The notes below the pieces were generated by a model, which saw only the letters and a list, made by a program, of their open reading frames with translations, had not been told where the DNA came from and ran no database searches. A stretch of 64,000 nucleotides of DNA, taken from NCBI GenBank assembly GCA_021849425.1, contig JAJZSY010000011.1, positions 21,504 to 85,503 of the forward strand, in the 5' to 3' direction. Of the stretch, positions 43,292-52,330 are shown in pieces (the first letter of the stretch is position 1; each line of letters begins with the position of its first letter). Source of the stretch: Pseudomonadota bacterium. GTDB taxonomy: Bacteria; Pseudomonadota; Alphaproteobacteria; Acetobacterales; Acetobacteraceae. Position numbers and translations under genes: made by a program.

Positions 43292-44124
43292 GTGAAGCCG
43301 CGAGCATCGAGCAGGCCTCGGGCAAGGACCGGGGCGACGAGAATTTTCCGGTCGGCTCCTGGCTGATCCGCGCCGGGCTGCGCCGGCATGTGCATGCCTA
43401 TTACGCCTTCGCGCGCAATGCCGACGACATCGCCGATCATCCCGATCTGGCACCGGCCGAAAAGATCGCCCGGCTCGACGCGATGGAGGCGGTGCTGGAT
43501 GGCGATAATCCGGCGCGCTCCCCCTCGGCGGCGCGGCTGCGCGAGAGCCTGGCGGCGACGAAGGTCGATTCCGTCCATGCCCGTGAATTGCTCATCGCGT
43601 TCCGGCAGGATGCGACCAAGACGCGCTATGCGAGCTGGGACGAGCTGATGCAATATTGCCGCTATTCGGCGGCACCTGTCGGGCGCTACGTGCTCGACCT
43701 GCACGGCGAGAGCCGCCAGAGCTGGCCGGCCTCCGACGCGCTGTGCGCCAGCCTGCAGGTGCTCAATCACCTGCAGGATTGCGCGAAGGATTTCAACGCC
43801 CTCGACCGGTCATACATCCCCGGTGACTGGTTGCAGGCGGTTGGCCTCGCGGCGGATGCCGTCACCGCCGCAACGACGCCGGCGGCGCTGCGCTCGGTGT
43901 TCGATGCGATGCTGAAAAAAACGGCGGAACTGAACGCGACGGCGGCGCATCTGCCAGGCTTCGTGGTTGCGCGCGGCTTGCGGGTTGAGACGGCGATCAT
44001 CGTCGGCCTTGCCCGCCGGCTGCATCGCCGGCTGTTGACCGAGGACCCGCTGGCCGGGCGGGTGAAACTGCGCCGGCGCGATGCCGCGGGCGCCGTGCTC
44101 GCCGGGCTGGCCAGGCTTGTGTGA
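43288..44124 (+). CDS. hpnC: HpnC, hydroxysqualene synthase
   Basis: A 278-residue prenyl-condensing enzyme of the squalene/phytoene synthase family. In the bacterial three-step route HpnD makes presqualene diphosphate, HpnC converts it to hydroxysqualene and HpnE reduces that to squalene. Key segments are ENFPVGSWLIRAGLRRHVHA, YYAFARNADDIADH and LQVLNHLQDCAKDF, the last replacing the second Asp-rich motif. The start overlaps hpnB (ATGA). Confidence 0.95.
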   Translation: MSEAASIEQASGKDRGDENFPVGSWLIRAGLRRHVHAYYAFARNADDIADHPDLAPAEKIARLDAMEAVLDGDNPARSPSAARLRESLAATKVDSVHARELLIAFRQDATKTRYASWDELMQYCRYSAAPVGRYVLDLHGESRQSWPASDALCASLQVLNHLQDCAKDFNALDRSYIPGDWLQAVGLAADAVTAATTPAALRSVFDAMLKKTAELNATAAHLPGFVVARGLRVETAIIVGLARRLHRRLLTEDPLAGRVKLRRRDAAGAVLAGLARLV

Positions 44125-44137
44125 TGTTGCTGCTGTG

Positions 44138-45010
44138 ATGTTCATGACGACCAGCGCCACCCGCTTCGCCGAGGATGCCGCCGCCGTGGCCGCCGCCACC
44201 CGTGCCGCCGGCACCTCGTTCTATCGCGGCATGAGCGTGCTGCCGGCGCCGCGCCGCACCGCGATGTACGCGATCTATACGTTTTGCCGGGTGGTGGACG
44301 ACATCGCCGACGAGGAGGCGCCGCTCGCGGCGAAGCGCGACGGGCTCGATGCCTGGCGCCGGCGGATCGACGCGCTGCCCGAGGGCGGCGATGACGCGGT
44401 CACCCGCCTGCTGCGCGATGCCTCGCTGCGCTACGCGCTGCGGCGGGAGGATTTCCACGCGATCATCGACGGGATGGAGATGGATGCCGGCGCGCCGATC
44501 ATCGCACCCGACATGGCCGTGCTCGATCTTTATTGCGACCGCGTGGCCTCGGCGGTGGGGCGGCTGTCGATCAGGGTGTTCGGCGAGGTTTCGGCCCAGG
44601 GCGACAGGGTCGCGCATCATCTCGGCCGGGCCCTGCAACTGACCAATATCCTGCGCGATGTCGGCGAGGATGCGGCGCGGGGGCGGATTTATCTGCCGCG
44701 CGAGGCGCTGGAGGCCGCAGGTGCGGCCGCCGATCCGGGAACGCTGCTGGCCGATCCGGGACTGAAGCGGGCAATGGCCGAGATCGCCGGTCTGGCGGAG
44801 CAGCATTTCGCCGAGGCCGACGCCGCGATGCGCGGCTGCGACCGCCGCGCGGTGCTGCCGGCGCGGATGATGGCGGACGCCTATCGGCCGCTGCTCGGCG
44901 TGATGCGCGAGGCCGGGTTCGCCCATCCCGAGCGGCGTCCCAGCCTGCCCGCCTGGCGCAAGCTGCGCCTGGCCGCTGAGCTTCTCATCCGGACCGACCG
45001 GCGCCGATGA
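44138..45010 (+). CDS. hpnD: HpnD, presqualene diphosphate synthase
   Basis: A 290-residue squalene-synthase-family enzyme that condenses two farnesyl diphosphates. Both Asp-rich metal sites are present (YTFCRVVDDIADEEAP and LTNILRDVGEDAARGRIYLP), with SFYRGMSVLPAPRRTAMYAIY before them. Two start codons (44138 and 44144) are two codons apart. It overlaps hpnE by four bases. Confidence 0.95.
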   Translation: MFMTTSATRFAEDAAAVAAATRAAGTSFYRGMSVLPAPRRTAMYAIYTFCRVVDDIADEEAPLAAKRDGLDAWRRRIDALPEGGDDAVTRLLRDASLRYALRREDFHAIIDGMEMDAGAPIIAPDMAVLDLYCDRVASAVGRLSIRVFGEVSAQGDRVAHHLGRALQLTNILRDVGEDAARGRIYLPREALEAAGAAADPGTLLADPGLKRAMAEIAGLAEQHFAEADAAMRGCDRRAVLPARMMADAYRPLLGVMREAGFAHPERRPSLPAWRKLRLAAELLIRTDRRR

Positions 45011-46239
45011 GCTGCGTCCATGTGATCGGCGCCGGCATGGCGGGGCTCTCCGCCGCCACCGCCCTCGCCGCGCGCGGGCGGCAGGTCGTGCTCCACGAGG
45101 CGGCGAAATGGGCGGGCGGGCGTTGCCGTTCCTATCACGATACCGCTCTTGGCTGCCGCATCGACAACGGCAATCACCTGCTGCTGTCGGGCAACCGCGA
45201 CACGATGGCCTATCTGCGCCGAATCGGCGCCGAGGACACGCTGACCGGGCCGGACCGCCCGCTGTTTCCCTTCATCGATCTCGCCTCGGGCGAAGCCTGG
45301 ACGCTGCGGCTCAACCACGGAAAGCTGCCCTGGTGGGTGCTGCGCCGGAGCTGGCGCGTGCCGGGCACGGGCGCGCTCGACTATCTCGCGCTGCGGCGGT
45401 TGGAGCGCGCCGGGCGGGACGACCTCGTGGCCGGAATGCTGGGCGGGCTCGGCACGCTGTATGACCGGCTGCTCGAACCGCTGGCGATCGCAGCACTCAA
45501 CACGAAGCCGGAGGCCGCCTCCGCCGCGCCGCTGGCGGCCGTGGTGCGGGAGAGCCTCGCGCGCGGCGGCGCCGCGACCATGCCGCGGATGCCGAAGGTC
45601 GGGCTTTCGGAAAGCTTCGTCGATCCCGCCCTCGCCTATCTGCGCACGCACGGCGCCGAATTGCGGTTTGGCGCGCGGGTGGCCGGGCTGACGGTGACGG
45701 ATGGGCGGGTGAGCGGCCTGGCCGGCCCGAATGTGGATGAGATCGTCGGTGCGGAGGATGCGGTGATTCTGGCGACGCCGCCCTGGGTCGCGGCCGAGCT
45801 GCTGCCGGGGCTCACGGTGCCGCAGATGCACGAGGCGATCATCAACCTGCATTTCCGTGCCGGAATCGAACCCGGACCGGCGGGGCTCTATGGGCTGATC
45901 GGCGGCACCGCGGAATGGGTGTTCGAGAAATCCGAGGTCGTGTCGGTCACCATCAGCGCCGCCAATGACCGGCTCGGACAGGATACGGACGAGCTGGCCG
46001 CCGAGGTCTGGGCCGATCTCCGGCGCGGTTTCGGGTTGCCGCGGACGATCCCGCCCTATCGGGTGGTCAAGGAAAAGCGCGCAACCTTTGCCGCAACGCC
46101 CGCGCAACTCGCCCGGCGGCCCGAAGCGCGCACCGCTCTGGCCAACCTGATTCTCGCCGGCGATTATACCGCGACGGGCCTGCCCTCGACCATCGAAGGG
46201 GCGATCCGGTCGGGCGGCAGCGCGGCAAACGAGATCTGA
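45007..46239 (+). CDS. hpnE: HpnE, hydroxysqualene dehydroxylase
   Basis: A 410-residue FAD-dependent amine-oxidase-like protein that reduces hydroxysqualene to squalene. The dinucleotide-binding motif VHVIGAGMAGLSAATALAARG is followed by WAGGRCRSYHD and a C-terminal ILAGDYTATGLPSTIEGA. It is the last gene of the hpnABCDE operon; squalene-hopene cyclase, often next, is not here. Confidence 0.94.
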   Translation: MSCVHVIGAGMAGLSAATALAARGRQVVLHEAAKWAGGRCRSYHDTALGCRIDNGNHLLLSGNRDTMAYLRRIGAEDTLTGPDRPLFPFIDLASGEAWTLRLNHGKLPWWVLRRSWRVPGTGALDYLALRRLERAGRDDLVAGMLGGLGTLYDRLLEPLAIAALNTKPEAASAAPLAAVVRESLARGGAATMPRMPKVGLSESFVDPALAYLRTHGAELRFGARVAGLTVTDGRVSGLAGPNVDEIVGAEDAVILATPPWVAAELLPGLTVPQMHEAIINLHFRAGIEPGPAGLYGLIGGTAEWVFEKSEVVSVTISAANDRLGQDTDELAAEVWADLRRGFGLPRTIPPYRVVKEKRATFAATPAQLARRPEARTALANLILAGDYTATGLPSTIEGAIRSGGSAANEI

Positions 46240-46588
46240 TCTCGATTTTCGAGTCCCAGGAAAGCCGAAAGCCCAGGGCCGACGCCGTACTGGCACCGCA
46301 CTGCCGCAACATTCCGTTTCAGACGGAAAATCAGGGATTTGGCATTATTTCGATGCTATCTCGCAACGGTTTCATGGCGCGCCGACAGCTTTGCAAATCT
46401 GCAACACTCGGCATTCGTTAGTTCGGCGGCCCCGCGATCCGGTTATTTCCGCTTGACCGTCGGTGACTTAGGCGGAATGGTTGACATTAATTTGTAAGAG
46501 TCATGGCGCGCAAGAACAGCGCCGGCATCGGGAGGCAACGGGAAACGGCATGCGCGCCTGCGGCATGACTGATCGTCTGGGCAATCGT
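46240..46588. other. 349-base gap between hpnE and the ROK regulator
   Basis: The flanking genes are convergent. I see no convincing gene. A weak 6-base hairpin (TTCCGT/ACGGAA, about 46312-46328) lies after hpnE, and a TTGACA at 46481-46486 has no good -10 partner. No clear terminator. Confidence 0.4.
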
Positions 46589-47785
46589 TCACGACTCGAT
46601 CATGGGCCGGGCGCGATCGAGGCGAACCGGCGGATCATCGAGGAATTGCTGGAGCGCGAGCGCGATGCCGCCCATGGACGCGGCGATGCCGCTCATTTCG
46701 GAGACGACGATCTCGACATCCCGGTAGATCGCGGCGAGCGCATTGGCTTCCAGCGTTTCCATCGCCGCGGGCAACAGGAACGGCGCGAGTTGCGCGAGGC
46801 TGCCGCCGAGCACGATGCGGCGCGGGCTGATGATATTGATCAGGTTCGCAAGGCCGAGGCCGAGATGACGGCCGGCTTCGGCCATCACCGACCGCGCCAC
46901 CGCATCGCCGGCCTCGCAGGCTTCGCGCGCGGCCGCAACATCGCAAGCGCGGTGGCCGCGGGCGGCAAGATCGCCCAGGATCGCGCGTTCGGAAACATAG
47001 GCCTCGAAGCAGCCGCGCGCGCCACAGCCGCACGGGCGCCCGCCCGGGACGATCTTCATGTGGCCGATTTCGCCGGCGAGCCCGTGCGGGCCGCGATAAA
47101 GCTCGCCCATCAGATAGAGCCCGCCGCCGATGCCGGACCGGCCCATGACATAGATGAAATCGGCAATGTCGCGACTGGCGCCGAACAGATGCTCGGCAAG
47201 GGCTGCGGCCTTCACGTCGTTCTCGACGCGGACGGGAACTTTCATCCGCGCGGTGAGCGTGCCGGCCAGGTCGAGATCCCGCCAGCCGATATTCGGCGCG
47301 AAGACGACGCGGCCGCCGGTGGTGACGAGCGCAGGCACCGCGACGCCGACCGCGAGCAGCATGCTGCGCGGGGCCCGGAGCGCGCGCAGGGCGGCGGTTA
47401 TGCCGGCGCGCACAGCGGCGATCGCATCCTCGGGGGAGGTGCTGCCCGGCACGACGAGATCGGTGCAGGCGGCGCCATCGATCGTGGAGATCAGGATGCG
47501 GATGGCATCGGGCTCGACGCCGATGCCGGCCAGATAGCCGGCGCGCGGATCGAGACTGAGCGCGGTGGTCGGCCGACCGGCGCGGCCGGTCGGCGCCTCG
47601 GTATCGCGGCGGACGATCCCGCCCGATTCGAGATTGCTGATGATGATCGAGATGGTCGCGGGATCGATCCCCGAAATCTGCGAGAGCTTCTGCTGCGAGA
47701 TGCCCGGATTCTGGCGGATCATGTGGAACAGCCGCGCCGAATTGATCCGCCGGACCAGTGCCGAATTGACGCGCGCCCGGGTCAT
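46589..47785 (-). CDS. ROK-family transcriptional regulator
   Basis: A 398-residue regulator with an N-terminal winged helix (NPGISQQKLSQISGIDPATISIIISNLESGG) and a C-terminal ROK sugar-kinase-like domain containing the zinc site GGRPCGCGARGCFEAYVS. NagC- and XylR-type relatives repress sugar genes and release DNA on ligand binding. GGGGAGGGGAA precedes the ATG I chose at 47785; the frame extends to 47842. It diverges from an OprD-like porin, its most likely target. Confidence 0.9.
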   Translation of the reverse strand: MTRARVNSALVRRINSARLFHMIRQNPGISQQKLSQISGIDPATISIIISNLESGGIVRRDTEAPTGRAGRPTTALSLDPRAGYLAGIGVEPDAIRILISTIDGAACTDLVVPGSTSPEDAIAAVRAGITAALRALRAPRSMLLAVGVAVPALVTTGGRVVFAPNIGWRDLDLAGTLTARMKVPVRVENDVKAAALAEHLFGASRDIADFIYVMGRSGIGGGLYLMGELYRGPHGLAGEIGHMKIVPGGRPCGCGARGCFEAYVSERAILGDLAARGHRACDVAAAREACEAGDAVARSVMAEAGRHLGLGLANLINIISPRRIVLGGSLAQLAPFLLPAAMETLEANALAAIYRDVEIVVSEMSGIAASMGGIALALQQFLDDPPVRLDRARPMIES

Positions 47786-47851
47786 TTCCCCTCCCCCGGC
47801 GGCCGGATCATCGCGCCCCGCCGGCCGCGAAACCGACGCCATGAATCTTTC

Positions 47852-47880
47852 TTGACATTGAAAACGCTCCTCTCTACTGG
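47852..47880 (+). promoter_or_regulatory. Candidate promoter for the OprD-like porin
   Basis: TTGACA at 47852-47857, 17 bases, then TACTGG at 47875-47880. The -10 match is modest. The rest of the gap to 48162 holds no gene that I can support, so a transcript from here would have a leader of about 270 bases. Confidence 0.35.
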
Positions 47881-48162
47881 TTTCTTAAAGAGTAAAAATA
47901 ATTCGTGCAAGCGAGACGCAGAGCGCACCGCACGAAGAACAGACGGGGACGAAACGATGCCGGTTGCGGCAACTGAACGACAGCATCGGGTTTGCGGACA
48001 CCCGCGCGCGGCACAAGCCCGGCGCGCTTTCCACGCGGCATGGCCTGGCGCGGCCATCGCCTCTGTCCACCCGCCGCAGATGGCGAAGCGGCGGGCTGGA
48101 TCCGCGCGCATGGCGCGGATTTCGCCAACAAAAAAATCTTTCAACATGGAGGTTCAACCATA

Positions 48163-49635
48163 ATGCGAAACATCGGCAACCAGGCGGGCAGCGCCCCGGC
48201 CCGGTCCGCGACGCGGAAGCTGCGCCACGCCGCATGCGCCGCGGGCGTGATCAGCCTTTTCGGCCTCGCTCCGCTGGCGCACGCGCAAAGCCTGGGCGAC
48301 GCGCTGCGGCAGACCACGTTCCAGGGCATGGTCGGCGCGATCCACTTCGACTATGGCAACAACGGTCACTCGACGAAGAGCACGCACTCCTTCGCGATCG
48401 GCGGCCATCTGATCGCCCATACCGGCTCGTTCGACGGGTTCAGCGTCGGCCTCGGCGGGTATACCGCACAGTCGCTCGGCCTCTACAGCAAGAACAACGC
48501 CGGTGACAAAGTTCACTACGATGGCGAACTCACCGGTTCGCATTACGGCATCCAGTCGTTCCGGCAGGCGTATCTGCAGTATCAGACGCCGAAAGTGGAA
48601 ATCCGCTTCGGCCGTCAGCTGATCCAGACGCCGTATGCCAACCAGGATTACTACACGTTCAACCCGCGCGCCTTCATGGGCGTTGCCGGCGTTGTGAACG
48701 TGCTCGGCGACGGTTCGAACAAGGTCGATGCCGGCGCGCTCAGCCTCGATGGCAATCCGGCGGCGTTCAGCGTCTTCATGACGCGGATGTTCACCTATGA
48801 AAGCCGCTATGCAAGCTCCTTCGTTGCCAACAACCGCTATTCCGGCACCAAGCCGACCAACGGCTTCATCGCGATCGGCGCGCGGTATCACGGCAATGTC
48901 GGCTCGACCCAGCTGACGGCGCAGGCGTGGTATTACGATTTCTACCAGTACGCGCAGCTCCTTTATGGCCAGGTCGATCTCGTGCAGCCGCTCGCCAACG
49001 GCCAGGCCATCTTCGGCTCGGTGCAGGGGCTGACCGAGGGCAACTCGGCCGGCAATGCGTCGCGGATCGAGGCTTTCACCAGCAACAGCTCGAACTCGAT
49101 CAATGCGCATCTGTACGGCGCCAAGCTTGGCTACTCGTTCGGCGACGGCAGCATCGCGCTCATCGGCAACTATGCTCCGACCGAATACAACTCGTTCCAT
49201 CACGGCGGCGTGCTGCACCCCTATAACGACAATACCGGGACCAGCTTCACCGACACGATGCAGAACGGCGTTCCGAATCTCGGGCCGGGCTATGCGTACG
49301 GCATCACGTCCAACTACGACTTCCTCAACAAGAAGCTGAAGGTGGGCGTGACTTATGTGCGGTATCTCGTTCGCTACGGCTATGGCGGGGATGCGCAAAA
49401 CTACACGAGCTATGCGGGCCCCTACAGCTTCCCGAATGCCAACTACATTCCGAACCAGCAGCTCTGGGCGCTCGACGCGAATGCGTCATACGATCTGTCC
49501 TCGATCCTCAAGGGGCTTTCGGTGGCGGAAGACACGGACGTGACCGTTGCGGAAAACCGGGCGGGCTATACCGGTACCGCGCATTACAACAACCCTTACT
49601 TCAGCAGCCGCTTCTACCTCGAATATAATTTCTGA
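48163..49635 (+). CDS. OprD-like outer-membrane porin
   Basis: A 490-residue protein with a signal peptide ending LAPLAHA-QS and a beta-barrel pattern of alternating aromatic and polar residues (TSNYDFLNKKLKVGVTYVRY), ending with the typical C-terminal aromatic, FYLEYNF. Features such as FRQAYLQYQTPKVEIRFGRQ resemble OprD-type channels for small organic solutes. A long signal region (about 42 residues) precedes the mature part. GGAGG lies 11 bases before the ATG. Divergence from a ROK regulator suggests carbon-source control. Confidence 0.82.
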   Translation: MRNIGNQAGSAPARSATRKLRHAACAAGVISLFGLAPLAHAQSLGDALRQTTFQGMVGAIHFDYGNNGHSTKSTHSFAIGGHLIAHTGSFDGFSVGLGGYTAQSLGLYSKNNAGDKVHYDGELTGSHYGIQSFRQAYLQYQTPKVEIRFGRQLIQTPYANQDYYTFNPRAFMGVAGVVNVLGDGSNKVDAGALSLDGNPAAFSVFMTRMFTYESRYASSFVANNRYSGTKPTNGFIAIGARYHGNVGSTQLTAQAWYYDFYQYAQLLYGQVDLVQPLANGQAIFGSVQGLTEGNSAGNASRIEAFTSNSSNSINAHLYGAKLGYSFGDGSIALIGNYAPTEYNSFHHGGVLHPYNDNTGTSFTDTMQNGVPNLGPGYAYGITSNYDFLNKKLKVGVTYVRYLVRYGYGGDAQNYTSYAGPYSFPNANYIPNQQLWALDANASYDLSSILKGLSVAEDTDVTVAENRAGYTGTAHYNNPYFSSRFYLEYNF

Positions 49636-49653
49636 GGTTTCCGGCCAAAACGA

Positions 49654-49689
49654 CGCGCCCGGGTCAATGGCCCGGGCGCGTTTTCTTTT
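49654..49689 (+). terminator. Intrinsic terminator of the porin gene
   Basis: A perfect 10-base stem (CGCGCCCGGG and its complement) with a 7-base loop, followed by TTTTCTTTT, 18 bases after the porin stop. It also separates the porin from the convergent lipoprotein gene. Confidence 0.88.
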
Positions 49690-49813
49690 GCACGGCTCGG
49701 CAATGCCAATGCCGGATCAGACAGGCCCGGACGCAGGCCGGTTGCAGGAGGAAGAGGCACAATTAGCCGATCAGAGAAGTCCCTCCGATCGGGCGAGGCT
49801 CCAGGACGGCGCT

Positions 49814-50368
49814 TCAAAGATGCCGGCCGCGCTCCACCAGAAACTGCGCCGGCAGCACATTCGCGCCGACGAAGTGCAGCGTCATCAGGCGGCCGTTCCA
49901 GTAAGGACGGAAACACAAGGGCTGCTGCTTGCCCTTCAGGCTCCAGCATGCATCCTTCGGATTGACCGACTGGATGCCAGTCTCATCGACGACGTGCCCC
50001 TCGGGACTGACCACGCGCATGGTGAGTTGGCCGCCCGGCGCAACATAGATCGAGGTCCGCCCGCCATCCGCAAGCGGGCGATACAGCGTGTTGCCCAGGG
50101 TCAGATGCAGGAAGCCGATCTTGGTCAGCGGCTGGCCGTAATTCGAATAGCCGGTCCCAAGGCCGGGGCCGGCGGCCGGTGCCACCGCGCTGGCGGACGC
50201 CGCGGCACTTCCGGAGGCAGGCTGCGCGCCCGTTTGCAGGCCATGACCCGACATGCAGCCGCCCAGAGCCAGGGCGGGGATCAGCCACGCCAAATGCCGC
50301 AAGCCTCGCGCTCGCCCCGGCGCCGAAGCAGAACCGCTCCGTTCCGCCCGCATCGACTTCACTCTCAT
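49814..50368 (-). CDS. Predicted lipoprotein, last gene of the repeat-protein operon
   Basis: A 184-residue protein with a basic N-terminus and a lipoprotein signal ending LIPALALGGC. An Ala/Ser/Pro-rich stretch follows, then a beta-rich part (TKIGFLHLTLGNTLYRP, TSIYVAPGGQLTMRVVSPEG) and two cysteines (DACWSLKG, PLCFRPYW) likely to form a disulfide. I recognise no family. It is 78 bases downstream of, and co-directional with, the secreted-protein genes. An outer-membrane accessory role for the fibre system is inference; it does not look like a CsgG-type pore. Confidence 0.65.
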   Translation of the reverse strand: MRVKSMRAERSGSASAPGRARGLRHLAWLIPALALGGCMSGHGLQTGAQPASGSAAASASAVAPAAGPGLGTGYSNYGQPLTKIGFLHLTLGNTLYRPLADGGRTSIYVAPGGQLTMRVVSPEGHVVDETGIQSVNPKDACWSLKGKQQPLCFRPYWNGRLMTLHFVGANVLPAQFLVERGRHL

Positions 50369-50446
50369 GCTGCTATCCGATCCGGCAGGTTATCGTCGAG
50401 TTGCGGATATACCGGCCAGGTCTCGCATCGGCCGCGGCGCCGGGCT

Positions 50447-50848
50447 TCAGTGAACAATATTCAGGCTCACATTGCCATCCGATATGGGATTGGGCGCCGA
50501 TATCCGGCCAGGTACCACTTCATCCCAGAGCAGAACGCCATTGCCTCCCTTCGATTGCGCGGAGAGCGAGGGGGCAACCGATGGGATGCCCTGGGCGGTG
50601 GCCGAGGACATCTGTTGAACCGATAGCGGCGAAAGGGGCAGACCGATCTTCTGGATGGTCACCAATTCGACATGGCCGCCAGACCGCACCGCGCGCTCCG
50701 CGCCCTGCGCTCTTGCAAGTCCGGGGGCGAGGGCGCTGGCGGCTACCGCCACGCCGAGCCAGAAGCGAAGAGATCGCACCAGTGCGGATTTTCCAGGAAG
50801 AGGCCCTAAGCCTCCGTGCATTTTTTGCATGAGCGGGTTCCATCTCAC
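50447..50848 (-). CDS. Secreted protein of unknown function in the repeat-protein operon
   Basis: A 133-residue protein whose first 47 residues hold a signal peptide (SLRFWLGVAVAASALAPGLARA); the true start may be Met7 or Met10. The mature part is about 85 residues, Ser/Val-rich, with VELVTIQKIGLPLSPLSVQQ and a C-terminal ISDGNVSLNIVH. That end recalls VVNITLNH, which closes the one-repeat protein at 52331. Its start overlaps the previous gene's stop by four bases. Confidence 0.6.
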   Translation of the reverse strand: MRWNPLMQKMHGGLGPLPGKSALVRSLRFWLGVAVAASALAPGLARAQGAERAVRSGGHVELVTIQKIGLPLSPLSVQQMSSATAQGIPSVAPSLSAQSKGGNGVLLWDEVVPGRISAPNPISDGNVSLNIVH

Positions 50849-51585
50849 CGTGGCAGCATGGCCTGCATTACATGGTTGGCCTGGGCGGCATTCAGAAGCT
50901 GGGTCTGCATTCCGCTGATGTCGATGTTCAGCGTGCGGGTCTGCTGGATGATCTGGCCATTCACCGGGTTCTGGATCAGCGTCGACATTCCCGAAGAACC
51001 GACGGTATTGGCGATCATCGTGTAGAGCTGATTACCCGAGACGCCACCGCCATTACCACCCGCCGGCGGAACGAAGCTTGTGAAGGTCGTGCCCGTGGGC
51101 GTCGAACTCTGCTTGTTGATGACGCCTGCAGGTTTGGCCGCATTAATGACATCACCGAACGATGAGACCCTCTGCGGAGTCTGGGAGGTGGACGTGTATC
51201 CCTGCCCATTCAGGACGCCGCTCACCATATCGGGTGAAGTCGAGCGGAAGGCGGGGGAAATCTGCTGGGTCAGATGGCTGATGTCGCCTGACAGGTTCTG
51301 CACGGCCTGCCCGTTGACGAGCGTCTGGATCGAGAAGCCGAAATCGATGCCGATGCCGCGATCATTGGGCAGCGAAAATCCGCCGCGCATCCGGGCAAGT
51401 ATCGCATCCGGCACAATCGGCAAGCCATGTGAGGCAAAGCCGCCCGCGCCGGCGGAAACGGAAAAGCCCGGCGATCCCCCGCCGGGCGGACTGGCCGCGG
51501 CCGAAGCCCGGCCGATCGAGAGAGGCAGGACGCTGGCGGTACCCAGAAGCATGATCAGCATCGAGCGTGACATGACGCGCACCAT
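50845..51585 (-). CDS. Secreted protein with a double-glycine-like site next to a C39 peptidase
   Basis: A 246-residue protein with a signal peptide (LIMLLGTASVLPLSIGRASA). Residues 57-70 read IVPDAILARMRGGF: Met at -4, Leu at -7 and Val at -12 relative to Gly-Gly match the hydrophobic pattern of double-glycine leaders cut by C39 peptidases. After it come GIGIDFGFSIQTLVNGQAVQ and a Gly/Ser/Thr-rich middle. Near the C-terminus, TLIQNPVNGQIIQQTRTLNI (about 202-221) resembles the repeat of the neighbouring small protein. Starts at 51585 and 51573 are both possible. The C39 gene lies four bases upstream. Confidence 0.66.
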   Translation of the reverse strand: MVRVMSRSMLIMLLGTASVLPLSIGRASAAASPPGGGSPGFSVSAGAGGFASHGLPIVPDAILARMRGGFSLPNDRGIGIDFGFSIQTLVNGQAVQNLSGDISHLTQQISPAFRSTSPDMVSGVLNGQGYTSTSQTPQRVSSFGDVINAAKPAGVINKQSSTPTGTTFTSFVPPAGGNGGGVSGNQLYTMIANTVGSSGMSTLIQNPVNGQIIQQTRTLNIDISGMQTQLLNAAQANHVMQAMLPR

Positions 51586-51589
51586 TTCC

Positions 51590-52306
51590 CTAAAACGTGT
51601 TTTGCAGCTGCCAGCCATTGGCCGGCAGTCCGAGATCGCGAAGCTGGAAGTGAGCCAGAGACACCGGCGGCTGCGGCACGGCGTTCCAGACCGCCGGATT
51701 GTTGAAGGCGAGCCGCGCCTGCGGCAGATCTGACGTGATCGCGAAAAAAATGCCGCTCCACTGCTTCGCGAAGGTGGCAACCGGCTCGGCCCTCAGGCCG
51801 AGGCTGGGATCGGAGAGCAGCACCTCGCCATCGCGCACGCCGCGGACGAGAACGAAATGATGATACCCGTGATAATCTATGAGGACGATCGCCGGCACCC
51901 GAACCTCGCTCAGCTTCGCGAGGCTGGCCTTGAACCCGTTCGACGGGATGTGATGCCGGGCGAGATAGTTCTTCATGTCGAGCAGGGAAAAGCCAAGCCG
52001 GCGGATCTTTGCCTCGTCGCCATGCCGGTACATGCTTTTGAAAACCGTCTCCTCGCTGACCGGCACGTGATAGACATAGGTCAGAAGCGTCGCCAGCGCC
52101 GCGGAGCCGCAGGAAAAATCATATTTCTGATGGACCGTGCTGGTGAATTTCATATCCTGCCAGCTGCGCACGTGCATATGGGCGCCGCTGATCGCGGTGT
52201 TGGGCAAGGCGAACTGCAAGACATCGGCCCGGGCCTGGGTGGAGGCGAGACAGGCCGCCACAACCAGGGCGATGGCTCTGCCAAATCTGAAAATCGACCC
52301 GAACAT
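51590..52306 (-). CDS. Periplasmic C39-family cysteine peptidase
   Basis: A 238-residue protein with a signal peptide (AIALVVAACLASTQARA) and a stand-alone peptidase C39 fold. The oxyanion Gln60 and nucleophile Cys66 are in HQKYDFSCGSAALATLL, the His in YHGYHHFVLVRG (149/150) and Asp166 in LLSDPSLG. There is no ABC transporter portion, so it acts in the periplasm, as FapD of the Pseudomonas Fap amyloid system does. The likely substrate is the double-glycine-like protein encoded next to it, or the repeat proteins. Those target assignments are inference. Confidence 0.85.
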   Translation of the reverse strand: MFGSIFRFGRAIALVVAACLASTQARADVLQFALPNTAISGAHMHVRSWQDMKFTSTVHQKYDFSCGSAALATLLTYVYHVPVSEETVFKSMYRHGDEAKIRRLGFSLLDMKNYLARHHIPSNGFKASLAKLSEVRVPAIVLIDYHGYHHFVLVRGVRDGEVLLSDPSLGLRAEPVATFAKQWSGIFFAITSDLPQARLAFNNPAVWNAVPQPPVSLAHFQLRDLGLPANGWQLQNTF

Positions 52307-52330
52307 CGCGCCTCGCCCCCCGATCGCGGC

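Noticed and set aside
46481..46510. TTGACA as a promoter in the hpnE-ROK gap
   Set aside because: No acceptable -10 sequence at the right distance and no gene downstream on that strand.
50818..50848. Second double-glycine-like site (MQKMHGG) at the start of the secreted protein at 50447
   Set aside because: It precedes the signal peptide and may lie upstream of the true start, so it probably is chance.
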